Program-made: the position numbers and the translations under genes
Notes under the pieces: generated by a model
Seen by the model: only the letters and a program-made list of their open reading frames with translations
Database searches by the model: none
What the model was told of the DNA's origin: nothing
Shown here: one piece after another, positions 56,849 to 64,000 of the stretch
Position numbering within the stretch: position 1 is the stretch's first letter
How the letters are laid out: every line of letters begins with the position of its first letter
Assembly: GCF_002754195.1 (NCBI RefSeq)
Contig: NZ_PEEU01000001.1
Location: 2,294,001 to 2,358,000, forward strand
DNA: 64,000 bases
Source of the DNA: Flavobacterium sp. 9
Lineage (GTDB): Bacteria > Bacteroidota > Bacteroidia > Flavobacteriales > Flavobacteriaceae
Direction: 5' to 3'

Positions 56849-58993
56849 TTATTTTATAATCGTCATTTCGTCAACAATATTTTTAGCTCCGGCGTATTTG
56901 TCAATAATCCAAAGTACGTAACGAATATCTACGTTAATTGTTCTTTGCAATTTTGGATCAAAAATAACATCTCCAGCCATAGCTTCAATGTTTCCGTCAA
57001 AAGCAATTCCAATTAATTCTCCTTTTCCGTTAAGAACCGGTGAACCAGAATTTCCTCCTGTAATATCATTATCTGTCAAGAAGTTTACTGGCATATATCC
57101 AGCTTTATCAGCATATTGTCCAAAATCTTTTGCTTTGTTTAATTCCAACAAACGTTTTGGCAAATCAAATTCCTGATCTCCTGCTTTGTACTTTTTAACC
57201 ATACTTTCCATGGTTGTGTAGTTGTTTACTTTAGCATCATTACGTGGATCTGCAGGCAAAGCGCGAACTTTTCCGTAAGTTAATCTCAACGTTGAGTTTG
57301 CATCCGGATATTGAATTGCATTCAATTTTGACTCTCTTAAACCTTCAACCAATTTGCGATAAGCAATTGCAAAACCATCATCAGCTTTTGCCTGATCGTC
57401 AGTTTTTGCACGGTATTTTGTCAATAAATCATTAGAAATAATATACAAAGGATCGTGTACAATTGCCAATGGTTTTGGATCAGCCATAAAAGCCAATACT
57501 TTATCTTTAGAAGTAAAATAACTTATTTCTGTAGCTTTTGCAACATCAGCAGTAAAGTCTCCTTTATTCTCTGCTTTCATTTTAGCAATTTGTGGAGCTA
57601 AACCATATTCAGCAGCTTTAGAAGCATATAAATTCAACTGAGCCGTTAAAACATCTTTTTCAAGAGGCGCATAAAATTCACCATAAATGCTTTCGATCAT
57701 TGCATTAATCTTAGGCAACATTTCTGCTTTTTTAGCATCATTTTCATTATAGTAAGTGATCAATGCATTTCCTAAATTTGCAGGTCCCGCTCCATAGCTT
57801 GAAGTACGTAAAAGTTGAGATAAATAATTATCATGAGTCGCTTTTAAATTCGTTTCTCTGTAATAATCATTAATCGTAGGAATTACATTTTCGTATTTCT
57901 CTTTATTAGCTGGTTTAGTTGCCCATTCATAGAACTTATCTTCTTGCTGACTTTTAGTCTCTGCAGTTCCAGCTTTTGTTAAAGCATCGATCATTCCCTG
58001 ACGGTTTTTCCAGTAATTTGCTGTCGAAGCATATTTAGACGCATATTGCAAACGAACTGTTGCATCTTTATCCATATACTTTTTCATTACATCCATTCCG
58101 GTTTTAGCACCTTCAACCCAAGCAGGGTAAGCAAACTTAACGTTTTGTTCAATTCCGCCCGCTGGCATCCAACGATTTGTTCTTCCAGGATATCCTAAGA
58201 TCATAGCAAAATCATTCTCTTTTACACCTTTAATACTTATTGGTAAATAATGTTTAGGTTGCAAAGGCACATTGTCTTTAGAATAAGCTGCCGGATTTCC
58301 GTCTTTATCTGCATAAACTCTAAACATAGAGAAATCTCCTGTTTGACGAGGCCACTCCCAGTTATCAGTGTCTCCACCAAATTTACCAACACTTTCCGGT
58401 GGCGTTCCTACTAAACGAACGTCTGTGTAATCTTGGTAAACGAAATAATAATATTCATTTCCCTGAAAGAAAGGACGAACAGAAACTGTGTATTTTCCAC
58501 CTTCATTATTCTCTTTTTCGATCAAAGCAATTTCTTGCTGAATAACTTTGTTTCTTTCTGTTTCTGTCATTTGATCATTTACTTTTGATAAAATTCTCTT
58601 AGAAACATCGTCCATACGAACAAAGAAACGAACATATAAAGATTTTGGTTTCATTTCGGCACTTCTCTCTTTTGCCCAAAAACCATCTTTTAAATAATTT
58701 TGTTCAGCAGTCGAAAGTTCAGCAATTGCATTATATCCGCAATGGTGATTTGTTAAAACCAATCCGTTTTTAGAAACGATTTCAGCAGTACATCCTCCAT
58801 TAAATTGTACAACAGCATCTTTCAAACTATGATGATTAATACTGTAAATTTCTTCGGCTGTTAATTGCAAACCCATTTTTTCCATATCTCTATGGTTCAA
58901 TCTCTCGATAAACATCAAGAACCACATTCCTTCATCTGCTTTTACAGGAAAAGCCATTAGGCACATGGTCAAGAATAAAACTATTTTTTTCAT
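56849..58993 (-). CDS. S46 family dipeptidyl-peptidase (DPP7-like)
   Basis: The 714-residue secreted serine exopeptidase removes dipeptides from peptide N-termini. The signal peptide ends near KADEGMW. The catalytic triad is visible: His in VLTNHHCGYNAI (about 83), Asp in GKFGGDTDNWEWPR (about 222), Ser in TGGNSGSPVLNG (about 650). The residue 18 after the Ser, in AFDGN, is Gly; from memory this position is Gly in DPP7 (hydrophobic preference) and Arg in DPP11 (acidic preference), so DPP7-like specificity is inferred. It is convergent with the alpha-2-macroglobulin gene. Confidence 0.93.
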   Translation of the reverse strand: MKKIVLFLTMCLMAFPVKADEGMWFLMFIERLNHRDMEKMGLQLTAEEIYSINHHSLKDAVVQFNGGCTAEIVSKNGLVLTNHHCGYNAIAELSTAEQNYLKDGFWAKERSAEMKPKSLYVRFFVRMDDVSKRILSKVNDQMTETERNKVIQQEIALIEKENNEGGKYTVSVRPFFQGNEYYYFVYQDYTDVRLVGTPPESVGKFGGDTDNWEWPRQTGDFSMFRVYADKDGNPAAYSKDNVPLQPKHYLPISIKGVKENDFAMILGYPGRTNRWMPAGGIEQNVKFAYPAWVEGAKTGMDVMKKYMDKDATVRLQYASKYASTANYWKNRQGMIDALTKAGTAETKSQQEDKFYEWATKPANKEKYENVIPTINDYYRETNLKATHDNYLSQLLRTSSYGAGPANLGNALITYYNENDAKKAEMLPKINAMIESIYGEFYAPLEKDVLTAQLNLYASKAAEYGLAPQIAKMKAENKGDFTADVAKATEISYFTSKDKVLAFMADPKPLAIVHDPLYIISNDLLTKYRAKTDDQAKADDGFAIAYRKLVEGLRESKLNAIQYPDANSTLRLTYGKVRALPADPRNDAKVNNYTTMESMVKKYKAGDQEFDLPKRLLELNKAKDFGQYADKAGYMPVNFLTDNDITGGNSGSPVLNGKGELIGIAFDGNIEAMAGDVIFDPKLQRTINVDIRYVLWIIDKYAGAKNIVDEMTIIK

Positions 58994-59306
58994 GTTATTT
59001 TGTTTAAGTCCTGCGAATATAACTCATTTTCGCAACAATAAATAACACATATCACCAAAACCAAAAGATGCGACGTGCTTTTTAAGACAATTTTACGAAA
59101 TTCATAATTTCATAAAGACAAGAATATCATCTTTCCTGTAGATTCTTACTTTAGAAAAGTCTTAAAATTCAAAACAAAAACAGTTAAAGATTAGCATTTC
59201 TTTGTCTTAATTGTAAAAATTTACTTTCATAAATTAAAAATTAAAATAAATTATTTCTTACAAATTTAATTCTATAAGTTTGCCTTAATTATTTAATCAA
59301 AATAAA
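58994..59306. other. 313-bp divergent spacer upstream of the S46 and barrel genes
   Basis: It holds divergent upstream regions. On the plus strand a TAAGTTTG box (59275-59282) lies 24 nt before the barrel gene's ATG, with a weak -33 region. No reading frame or repeat was recognised in the rest. Confidence 0.55.
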
Positions 59307-59837
59307 ATGAAAAAATTACTATTGGCTGTTGTACTCTTAGTTGCAACAATTGCAAATGCTCAAAAAGGTTCTATCTTATTAGGCGGAAATGTTGGATTTG
59401 CATCAGAAAAAATTGGTGATGATAAATTTGAAGGATTTGAATTTTCTCCAAAAGTAGGATATCAGTTTACTGACCATTGGACAGCAGGAGTTGAAGGTTC
59501 GATCACGAACTACAAAGAAACAGGTTCAGCGAGACAAGAAGCATACAAAATTGGAGCTTTCGCGCGTTATTCAACACCTCTTTCTGACTTATTCTCTTTC
59601 TATACAGATCTGGGAGTTGGTTATCAAGACACAACATTAAATGATGCTAAAGGAATGTACGCAAGCTTAACACCAGCATTGTTCATCAACATGAAAAAAG
59701 GTTTTGGTTTAAATTTCTCTATTGGAGGAGTAAACTACGATAACCTTTCCGGAAAAGGAACTCCAAGAGAAGAACGCATTGGTTTCGATTTTGGAAAAAA
59801 TTTCAATGTTGGAATATCTAAAAATTTCGGACTTTAG
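59307..59837 (+). CDS. Small outer-membrane beta-barrel (porin-family) protein
   Basis: The 176-residue protein has a signal peptide (about 1-18, IANAQ). The rest shows alternating barrel strands: FSPKVGYQFTDHWTAGVEGS, YKIGAFARYSTPLSDLFSFY and, at the end, GRT-less FDFGKNFNVGISKNFGL with a C-terminal hydrophobic residue. This is the OmpW/OprF-like 8-strand size. The function (structural or stress-related) is unknown. A terminator shared with obg follows. Confidence 0.85.
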   Translation: MKKLLLAVVLLVATIANAQKGSILLGGNVGFASEKIGDDKFEGFEFSPKVGYQFTDHWTAGVEGSITNYKETGSARQEAYKIGAFARYSTPLSDLFSFYTDLGVGYQDTTLNDAKGMYASLTPALFINMKKGFGLNFSIGGVNYDNLSGKGTPREERIGFDFGKNFNVGISKNFGL

Positions 59838-59885
59838 CTGTTTGACTAAATCATCTGAAATAATTTGTTTTTTTCGTTTAAAAAC

Positions 59886-59920
59886 AGAAAACCCGACAAT
59901 TTAAGTTGTCGGGTTTTAAT
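59886..59920. terminator. Bidirectional terminator between the barrel gene and obg
   Basis: AAACCCGACAA and TTGTCGGGTTT form an 11-bp stem with a short loop and T-runs on both strands. The stem sequence is nearly the same as the terminator at 56794-56833. Confidence 0.93.
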
Positions 59921-59937
59921 ATTTAAAACAGATCGTT

Positions 59938-60939
59938 TTAATCGTTTAGCATTTTCCAAAGCTTATCTTTTAAGTCTGTCAAACCTTGTTGAGCAACAGA
60001 AGAGATAAACATATAAGGAACATCTTTGAAAGCAACATCAAGTTCTGTTTTCAATTCAGCTTTAAGTTCGTCGTCCAGCATATCACATTTTGAGATTACC
60101 AAAAGACGTTCTTTATCTAACATTTCAGGATTGTATTTAGTTAACTCATTAACCAAAATATCATATTCACCTTTAATATCCGGCGTATCAACCGGAACTA
60201 AAAATAGTAAAGTTGAATTACGCTCAATATGACGTAAGAAGTAATGACCTAAACCTTTACCTTCGGCAGCACCTTCAATAATTCCCGGAATATCCGCAAT
60301 TACAAAAGATTGATAATCTCTGTAAGCAACAATTCCTAAGTTTGGTTTTAAAGTTGTAAAAGGATAATCGGCAATTTTTGGTTTTGCAGAAGTTAATACA
60401 GACAACAATGTTGATTTTCCAGCATTAGGAAAACCTACTAATCCAACATCTGCAAGAACTTTTAATTCCAAAATCACGTCCATCTCAACACCTGGTAAAC
60501 CTGGTTGTGCGTAACGTGGCGTTTGATTTGTAGAACTTCTAAAGTGCCAGTTACCTAATCCACCTTTTCCTCCTTTAGAAAGGATTCTTTTTTCACCATC
60601 TTCGGTAATTTCGAATAAAGTTTCTCCGGTTTCTTTGTCTTTTACAACAGTTCCTAAAGGCACTTCGATAAATTTATCTTCTCCGTCAGCACCTGTACTA
60701 CGGTCTCCTCCTCCATCTCCACCGTGACCAGCTTTAATGTGTCGGGCAAATTTCAAATGAAACAGTGTCCAAAGTCCTTTATTTCCAACTAAATACACGT
60801 GTCCTCCTCGACCACCATCACCTCCGTCAGGGCCTCCTTTTTCAATAAATTTCTCTCTATGTAAATGTGTAGATCCTTTTCCTCCCTTTCCGGAAGAAAC
60901 ATATATCTTAACATAATCTACAAAATTTCCTTCTGTCAT
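59938..60939 (-). CDS. obg: GTPase Obg
   Basis: The 333-residue ribosome-associated GTPase has an Obg fold rich in Gly ([20 protein letters not shown] and [18 protein letters not shown]), then a G domain with G1 [12 protein letters not shown], switch [12 protein letters not shown]3 [16 protein letters not shown] and G4 SKCD in place of NKxD. The C-terminal OCT domain is absent. The ATG at 60939 is chosen; an upstream GTG would translate the inverted repeat. It follows the CNNM-type gene by 108 bp. Confidence 0.96.
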   Translation of the reverse strand: MTEGNFVDYVKIYVSSGKGGKGSTHLHREKFIEKGGPDGGDGGRGGHVYLVGNKGLWTLFHLKFARHIKAGHGGDGGGDRSTGADGEDKFIEVPLGTVVKDKETGETLFEITEDGEKRILSKGGKGGLGNWHFRSSTNQTPRYAQPGLPGVEMDVILELKVLADVGLVGFPNAGKSTLLSVLTSAKPKIADYPFTTLKPNLGIVAYRDYQSFVIADIPGIIEGAAEGKGLGHYFLRHIERNSTLLFLVPVDTPDIKGEYDILVNELTKYNPEMLDKERLLVISKCDMLDDELKAELKTELDVAFKDVPYMFISSVAQQGLTDLKDKLWKMLND

Positions 60940-60973
60940 TTTCTTTTTGTTTATGTATAGTTTCAGGTTTAAC

Positions 60974-61021
60974 GTTTCAGGTTTCAAATTGGCGTAACAC
61001 ACTTAACTTGAAACCTGAAAC
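60974..61021. repeat. 14-bp perfect inverted repeat, GTTTCA type, copy 2
   Basis: GTTTCAGGTTTCAA (60974-60987) and TTGAAACCTGAAAC (61008-61021) are exact reverse complements with a 20-nt loop containing GGCGTAAC; the copy-1 loop has GCTGTAAC. A further CTTGAAACAA word follows at 61031. It fills the gap between the 61048 gene's stop and obg. Confidence 0.8.
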
Positions 61022-61047
61022 AAAATAAAACTTGAAACAAATTCTCT

Positions 61048-62322
61048 CTACTCTTTTAGTGCTTTTACTAACACTTTATCAATCTTTACGCCATCCATAT
61101 CTAATACTTCAAGCACAAATTTTTGCCAGATTAACTTTTCGCCTTCTTTTGGAATATGCGAAAGCTCTGTCATAATCATTCCGCTTACGGTGTTTACTTC
61201 GTAATCATTTGTCAATTCGTCTAACTCAAAATAAGTTAGAAAATCATGCAAGGAATAATGTCCGTCAACCAACCATGAACCATCTTCACGTTCAATCAAT
61301 TGGAATTCGTCTTTATAAAAATCAGATGCATCACCAACTAAAGCTTCAAGAATATCATTTAAGGTAATTATACCTTGAAAAACACCATATTCATCTGAAA
61401 CTAAAGCGTAATGTACGCCTGTTTTTTTGAAATTCTCCAACGCTTTATAAGCCGTTGTTTGCTCCATTAAATAAGGAGCATCTATCATTATTGCATTCAA
61501 GTCGAAATTATCACTTTCGATGTTTGCGAATATATTTTTTAAAGTTACGATTCCAACAATGTCATCGTAATTATCTCTGTAAACTGGATAAACGGTATGT
61601 AAATCCTGTAATACTAATTCCTTAATTTTTGCCTTATCAGCAGTAAACGGCAACATGTCTACTGATTTACGGTGCGTCATTAACGAATTTACTTTTCTGT
61701 CACCAATGTGAAAAACACGTTCTACGATATCTTGTTCTATTTCCTGAACTTCTCCGCCTTCGGTTCCTTCTTTAATGATGGCTTTAATTTCTTCTTCGGT
61801 TACTTTACCGTCTGCTGTTGGTTTTATCTGCAAAACATTCAACAAAAAATCTGTTGAAGAAGTTAACAGCCAAATAAACGGCGCGGTAATAATCGAAACG
61901 ATTTTCATTGGTAATGCTACCATTTTTGCAATCGATTCTGGATAATTTAAACCAATACGTTTTGGTAATAATTCACCTAAAACTAAAGAGAAAAATGTCA
62001 AAACTACCACAACAATTCCCACTGCAACTGAATGTGCATATGGTTTTAAAACGGCAAAACCGCTTACAAATGTTTCTACATCTATTGTGATTTTATCCCC
62101 ACTGTAAATACCGGTTAAAATTCCGATTAAGGTAATTCCGATTTGTACAGTAGATAAAAACTTGTTTGGTGAATTGGCTAAATCGAGCGCAATCTTCGCA
62201 CTTTTGTTTCCCTTTTTTGCGGCGGTTTCCAATCTATTTTTTCTTGCCGAAATAAGTGCAATTTCGGACATAGAGAAAACGCCGTTTAATAGTATTAGAA
62301 AAAATATTATTAGTATTTCCAA
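61048..62322 (-). CDS. CNNM/CorC (hemolysin family) membrane protein
   Basis: The 424-residue protein has an N-terminal DUF21 (CNNM) transmembrane domain (MEILIIFFLILLNGVFSMSE, then LGELLPKRIGLNYPE), a pair of CBS domains (about 205-325, with TVYPVYRDNYDDIVGIVTLK and GVFQGIITLNDILEALVGD) and a C-terminal CorC/HlyC transporter-associated domain (DGSWLVDGHYSLHDFLTYFE). Relatives are magnesium or cobalt efflux proteins; haemolytic activity is only a legacy name. It ends 108 bp before obg on the same strand. Confidence 0.9.
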   Translation of the reverse strand: MEILIIFFLILLNGVFSMSEIALISARKNRLETAAKKGNKSAKIALDLANSPNKFLSTVQIGITLIGILTGIYSGDKITIDVETFVSGFAVLKPYAHSVAVGIVVVVLTFFSLVLGELLPKRIGLNYPESIAKMVALPMKIVSIITAPFIWLLTSSTDFLLNVLQIKPTADGKVTEEEIKAIIKEGTEGGEVQEIEQDIVERVFHIGDRKVNSLMTHRKSVDMLPFTADKAKIKELVLQDLHTVYPVYRDNYDDIVGIVTLKNIFANIESDNFDLNAIMIDAPYLMEQTTAYKALENFKKTGVHYALVSDEYGVFQGIITLNDILEALVGDASDFYKDEFQLIEREDGSWLVDGHYSLHDFLTYFELDELTNDYEVNTVSGMIMTELSHIPKEGEKLIWQKFVLEVLDMDGVKIDKVLVKALKE

Positions 62323-62381
62323 TTTGAGGTTTATTCGTTATTTAATGGTTCGTTTATGTAATTTGCAATTCTAGTATTTCA

Positions 62382-62521
62382 TAGCCCAGATGGAAGTGAA
62401 AAGCCCGGAGCTAAAAAAACTAATTTTTCTTGCCAGAAAACAGCGACAGGAGGAAGCTCGTTTTAAGGTTAGAAAAATAGTTTTTTTAGCGAGGACTAGT
62501 AACGTACAGCTGGATTAGCTA
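62382..62521 (-). repeat. Structured dispersed element, copy 2
   Basis: On the plus strand it begins TAGCCCAGATGG (62382) and ends ACAGCTGGATTAGCTA (62521), abutting the adk stop. TAGC+CCAG (62382-62389) pair with CTGG (62510-62513) and GCTA (62518-62521). The inner stem is GCTAAAAAAACTAATTTTTC (from 62410) with AGAAAAATAGTTTTTTTAGC (62471-62490), about 20 bp with one bulge. Its arms share no sequence with copy 1. The apical loop carries GCGACAGGAGGAAGCTCG. Confidence 0.75.
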
Positions 62522-63094
62522 CTACAAATTATCTATAACTGACGTTAAGCGTTGTGTAATTTCTTCGATAGTTCCAATACCGTTTACGGCGTGAAACTTA
62601 TTTTGTTCTTTATAATATCCAATTAGTGGAGCTGTTTTTTCATTGTATTCCTGATATCTTACACGAATTTTTTCTTCGTCCTGATCATCAACTCTTCCAC
62701 TTGTTTTTCCTCTTTCTAGTAAACGTGCTACCAGAATTTCATCATCTGCTTCTAATGCAATTGTTGCTGTAACGCTTGATCCAATTGTTGGTAAAAACTT
62801 GTCTAAAGCTTCTGCCTGATCTAATGTTCTTGGATAACCGTCAAATAAAAAACCGTTTGTATCAGGATGTTTGTTTACTTCGTCAATTAACATTGCAGTT
62901 GTAACTTCGCAAGGAACCAATTCTCCATTGTCCATAAAAACTCTTGCTTTTTTACCTAAATCTGTGTCATTTTTTAAATTAAAACGAAAAATATCTCCTG
63001 TTGAAAGGTGTGTTAATTTGTATTTTTCTTTCAAAAATTCAGCCTGAGTTCCTTTTCCTGCTCCTGGTTTTCCAAATAAAACAATGTTAATCAT
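62522..63094 (-). CDS. adk: Adenylate kinase
   Basis: This enzyme interconverts ATP+AMP and 2 ADP. The 190-residue short form has P-loop LFGKPGAGKGTQAEFL (about 5-20), STGDIFRFNL, the signature FLFDGYPRTLDQAEAL (about 81-96) and a reduced lid (ERGKTSGRVDDQDEEKIRVR) without the zinc-finger lid. It lies between hpt (74 bp) and the structured element directly after its stop. Its location apart from secY differs from many bacteria. Confidence 0.97.
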   Translation of the reverse strand: MINIVLFGKPGAGKGTQAEFLKEKYKLTHLSTGDIFRFNLKNDTDLGKKARVFMDNGELVPCEVTTAMLIDEVNKHPDTNGFLFDGYPRTLDQAEALDKFLPTIGSSVTATIALEADDEILVARLLERGKTSGRVDDQDEEKIRVRYQEYNEKTAPLIGYYKEQNKFHAVNGIGTIEEITQRLTSVIDNL

Positions 63095-63168
63095 AATATG
63101 AATGAGTGTTGTTACTTCTGTTGTTTATAAGAAGTTTTAAATGAATATATAGTTGTGTGTGTTTTTAA

Positions 63169-63699
63169 TTATTCAGCCAATTTATAGACCTCCGGAAGAT
63201 TTCTTCCTAAACCATCGTAGTCTAATCCGTAGCCAACAATGAATTTATTTGGAATTCTGATTCCGATATAATCTATTTTAATGTCTTTTTTGTAAGCTTC
63301 CGGTTTAAAGAACAAAGTCGCAATTTTAAAATGCTTTACGTTTTGTTGTTTAAAAAGGTGCTTTAATTCCTCGATCGTATTTCCGGTATCGATAATGTCT
63401 TCGATAAGAACAACACTTCTTCCGGATAAATCCTGATTGATACCAATTAATTCTTTTACAGAATTGGTAGTTTCAGTTCCTTCGTAAGATGACATTTTGA
63501 TAAATGAAACCTCGCAAGGACTTTTATATTTCTTCAAAAAATCGGCAACAACCATAAATGCGCCGTTCAAAACTCCAATAAAAATTGGAGTATCATCTCC
63601 AAAATCATCTTCTACTTGTGCAACTAATTTGGTCAAAGCAAAATCAATTTCTTTAGCCGAAATAAATGGAACAAATTGTTTATCGTGAAGTTGTATCAT
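63169..63699 (-). CDS. hpt: Hypoxanthine phosphoribosyltransferase
   Basis: This purine-salvage enzyme transfers ribose-phosphate from PRPP to hypoxanthine or guanine. It has 176 residues from the ATG at 63699 (MIQLHDKQFVPFISAKEIDF); the frame is also open to a TTG 27 nt upstream, which overlaps a TATCTTTG promoter box (63724-63731) and is rejected. Motifs: PIFIGVLNGAFMVVADFLKK, the PRPP loop VVLIEDIIDTGNTIEELKHL and the closing FIVGYGLDYDGLGRNLPEVY. Confidence 0.95.
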   Translation of the reverse strand: MIQLHDKQFVPFISAKEIDFALTKLVAQVEDDFGDDTPIFIGVLNGAFMVVADFLKKYKSPCEVSFIKMSSYEGTETTNSVKELIGINQDLSGRSVVLIEDIIDTGNTIEELKHLFKQQNVKHFKIATLFFKPEAYKKDIKIDYIGIRIPNKFIVGYGLDYDGLGRNLPEVYKLAE

Positions 63700-63883
63700 T
63701 ATTTTTATGTTTAAAATAATGCGCAAAGATACAGAATTACAACCAAACTGTAAGTATCAAAATATCGCGCGCACATATTTTTTTGAGATTGTTAAATATC
63801 ATTAAATATTTACATTTTTTTTCCTTTAAATATTCAATATTTCACTAAATTGTTCTCCTTTAAACTTTTAACCCCAAACCTCT

Positions 63884-64000
63884 ATGAAAACCGTTTCAAA
63901 TATATTATCTATATCCTTTTTGGCTGTATTAACAGCTTGCAATGGACAATCAAAAGCAGAGAAAGAAACGATCTCAAAACAACCTTCGATAGTTGTAAAA
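63884..64000 (+). CDS. Lipoprotein, N-terminal fragment
   Basis: Thirty-nine codons are present before the right edge. MKTVSNILSISFLAVLTACN has a lipobox ending LTAC (Cys19), followed by GQSKAEKETISKQPSIVVK. It is divergent from hpt with a 184-bp gap. The family cannot be told from this much. Confidence 0.75.
   Translation, partial: MKTVSNILSISFLAVLTACNGQSKAEKETISKQPSIVVK

Noticed and set aside
60940..61002. Longer obg start at GTG
   Set aside because: It would translate the GTTTCA inverted repeat; Obg normally begins near the FVDYVKIYV segment.

Overview
The window looks like chromosome of a Flavobacterium, close to F. johnsoniae. The signs are high A+T content, lack of Shine-Dalgarno sequences before the ribosomal-protein starts, Bacteroidetes-type promoters (TTG or TTTG, about 17-20 nt, then TAnnTTTG), two SusC/SusD pairs, a CtlX citrulline hydrolase, an S46 dipeptidyl-peptidase and an Mpl ligase. 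The genus call rests on remembered family resemblance; no search was run.

Layout. 1-1.4 kb (minus strand): the start of an exopolysaccharide export locus (Wzc-like, cut by the window edge, and Wza-like). 1.4-9.4 kb: recR, a CoA-binding protein, marC, ctlX with a second guanidino-group-modifying enzyme, gltA, eno and carA. 9.6-27.2 kb (minus strand): a ribosomal-protein superoperon, read right to left: rpsL-rpsG-fusA-rpsJ, then a terminator and a new promoter, then rplC-D-W-B, rpsS, rplV, rpsC, rplP, rpmC, rpsQ, rplN, rplX, rplE, rpsN, then an internal promoter with a hairpin, then rpsH, rplF, rplR, rpsE, rpmD, rplO, secY, infA, rpmJ, rpsM, rpsK, then a hairpin spacer, then rpsD, rpoA, rplQ. 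27.3-40.0 kb (plus strand): an Omp85-like protein and two SusC/SusD systems, the second carrying two accessory lipoproteins. 40.1-50.2 kb: housekeeping genes (rlmB, rhomboid protease, rarA, radC, yjjG, mpl) and small secreted proteins. 50.4-59.8 kb: a 2109-residue alpha-2-macroglobulin-like protein with a TonB-plug-like segment, the S46 peptidase and a small outer-membrane barrel. 59.9-63.7 kb (minus strand): obg, a CNNM/CorC-type membrane protein, adk and hpt. The right edge cuts a lipoprotein gene.

How it works together. The centre of the window makes ribosomes, the translocon and RNA polymerase alpha. Three intercistronic hairpins (before rpsH, rpsD and rplQ) and an internal promoter suggest the superoperon is divided into separately tuned segments. 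The SusC/SusD systems have no glycan-degrading enzymes beside them, and the second matches the remembered four-protein layout of a Bacteroides oligopeptide importer. With the S46 dipeptidyl-peptidase this suggests peptide scavenging.

The most interesting unexplained signal is in the spacers. Two copies of a structured element (2161-2237 and 62382-62521) lie just downstream of stop codons. They share their terminal helix but have unrelated inner stems that still pair. Other spacers hold inverted repeats of three further kinds. No tRNA, rRNA, CRISPR array, insertion sequence or phage gene was seen.
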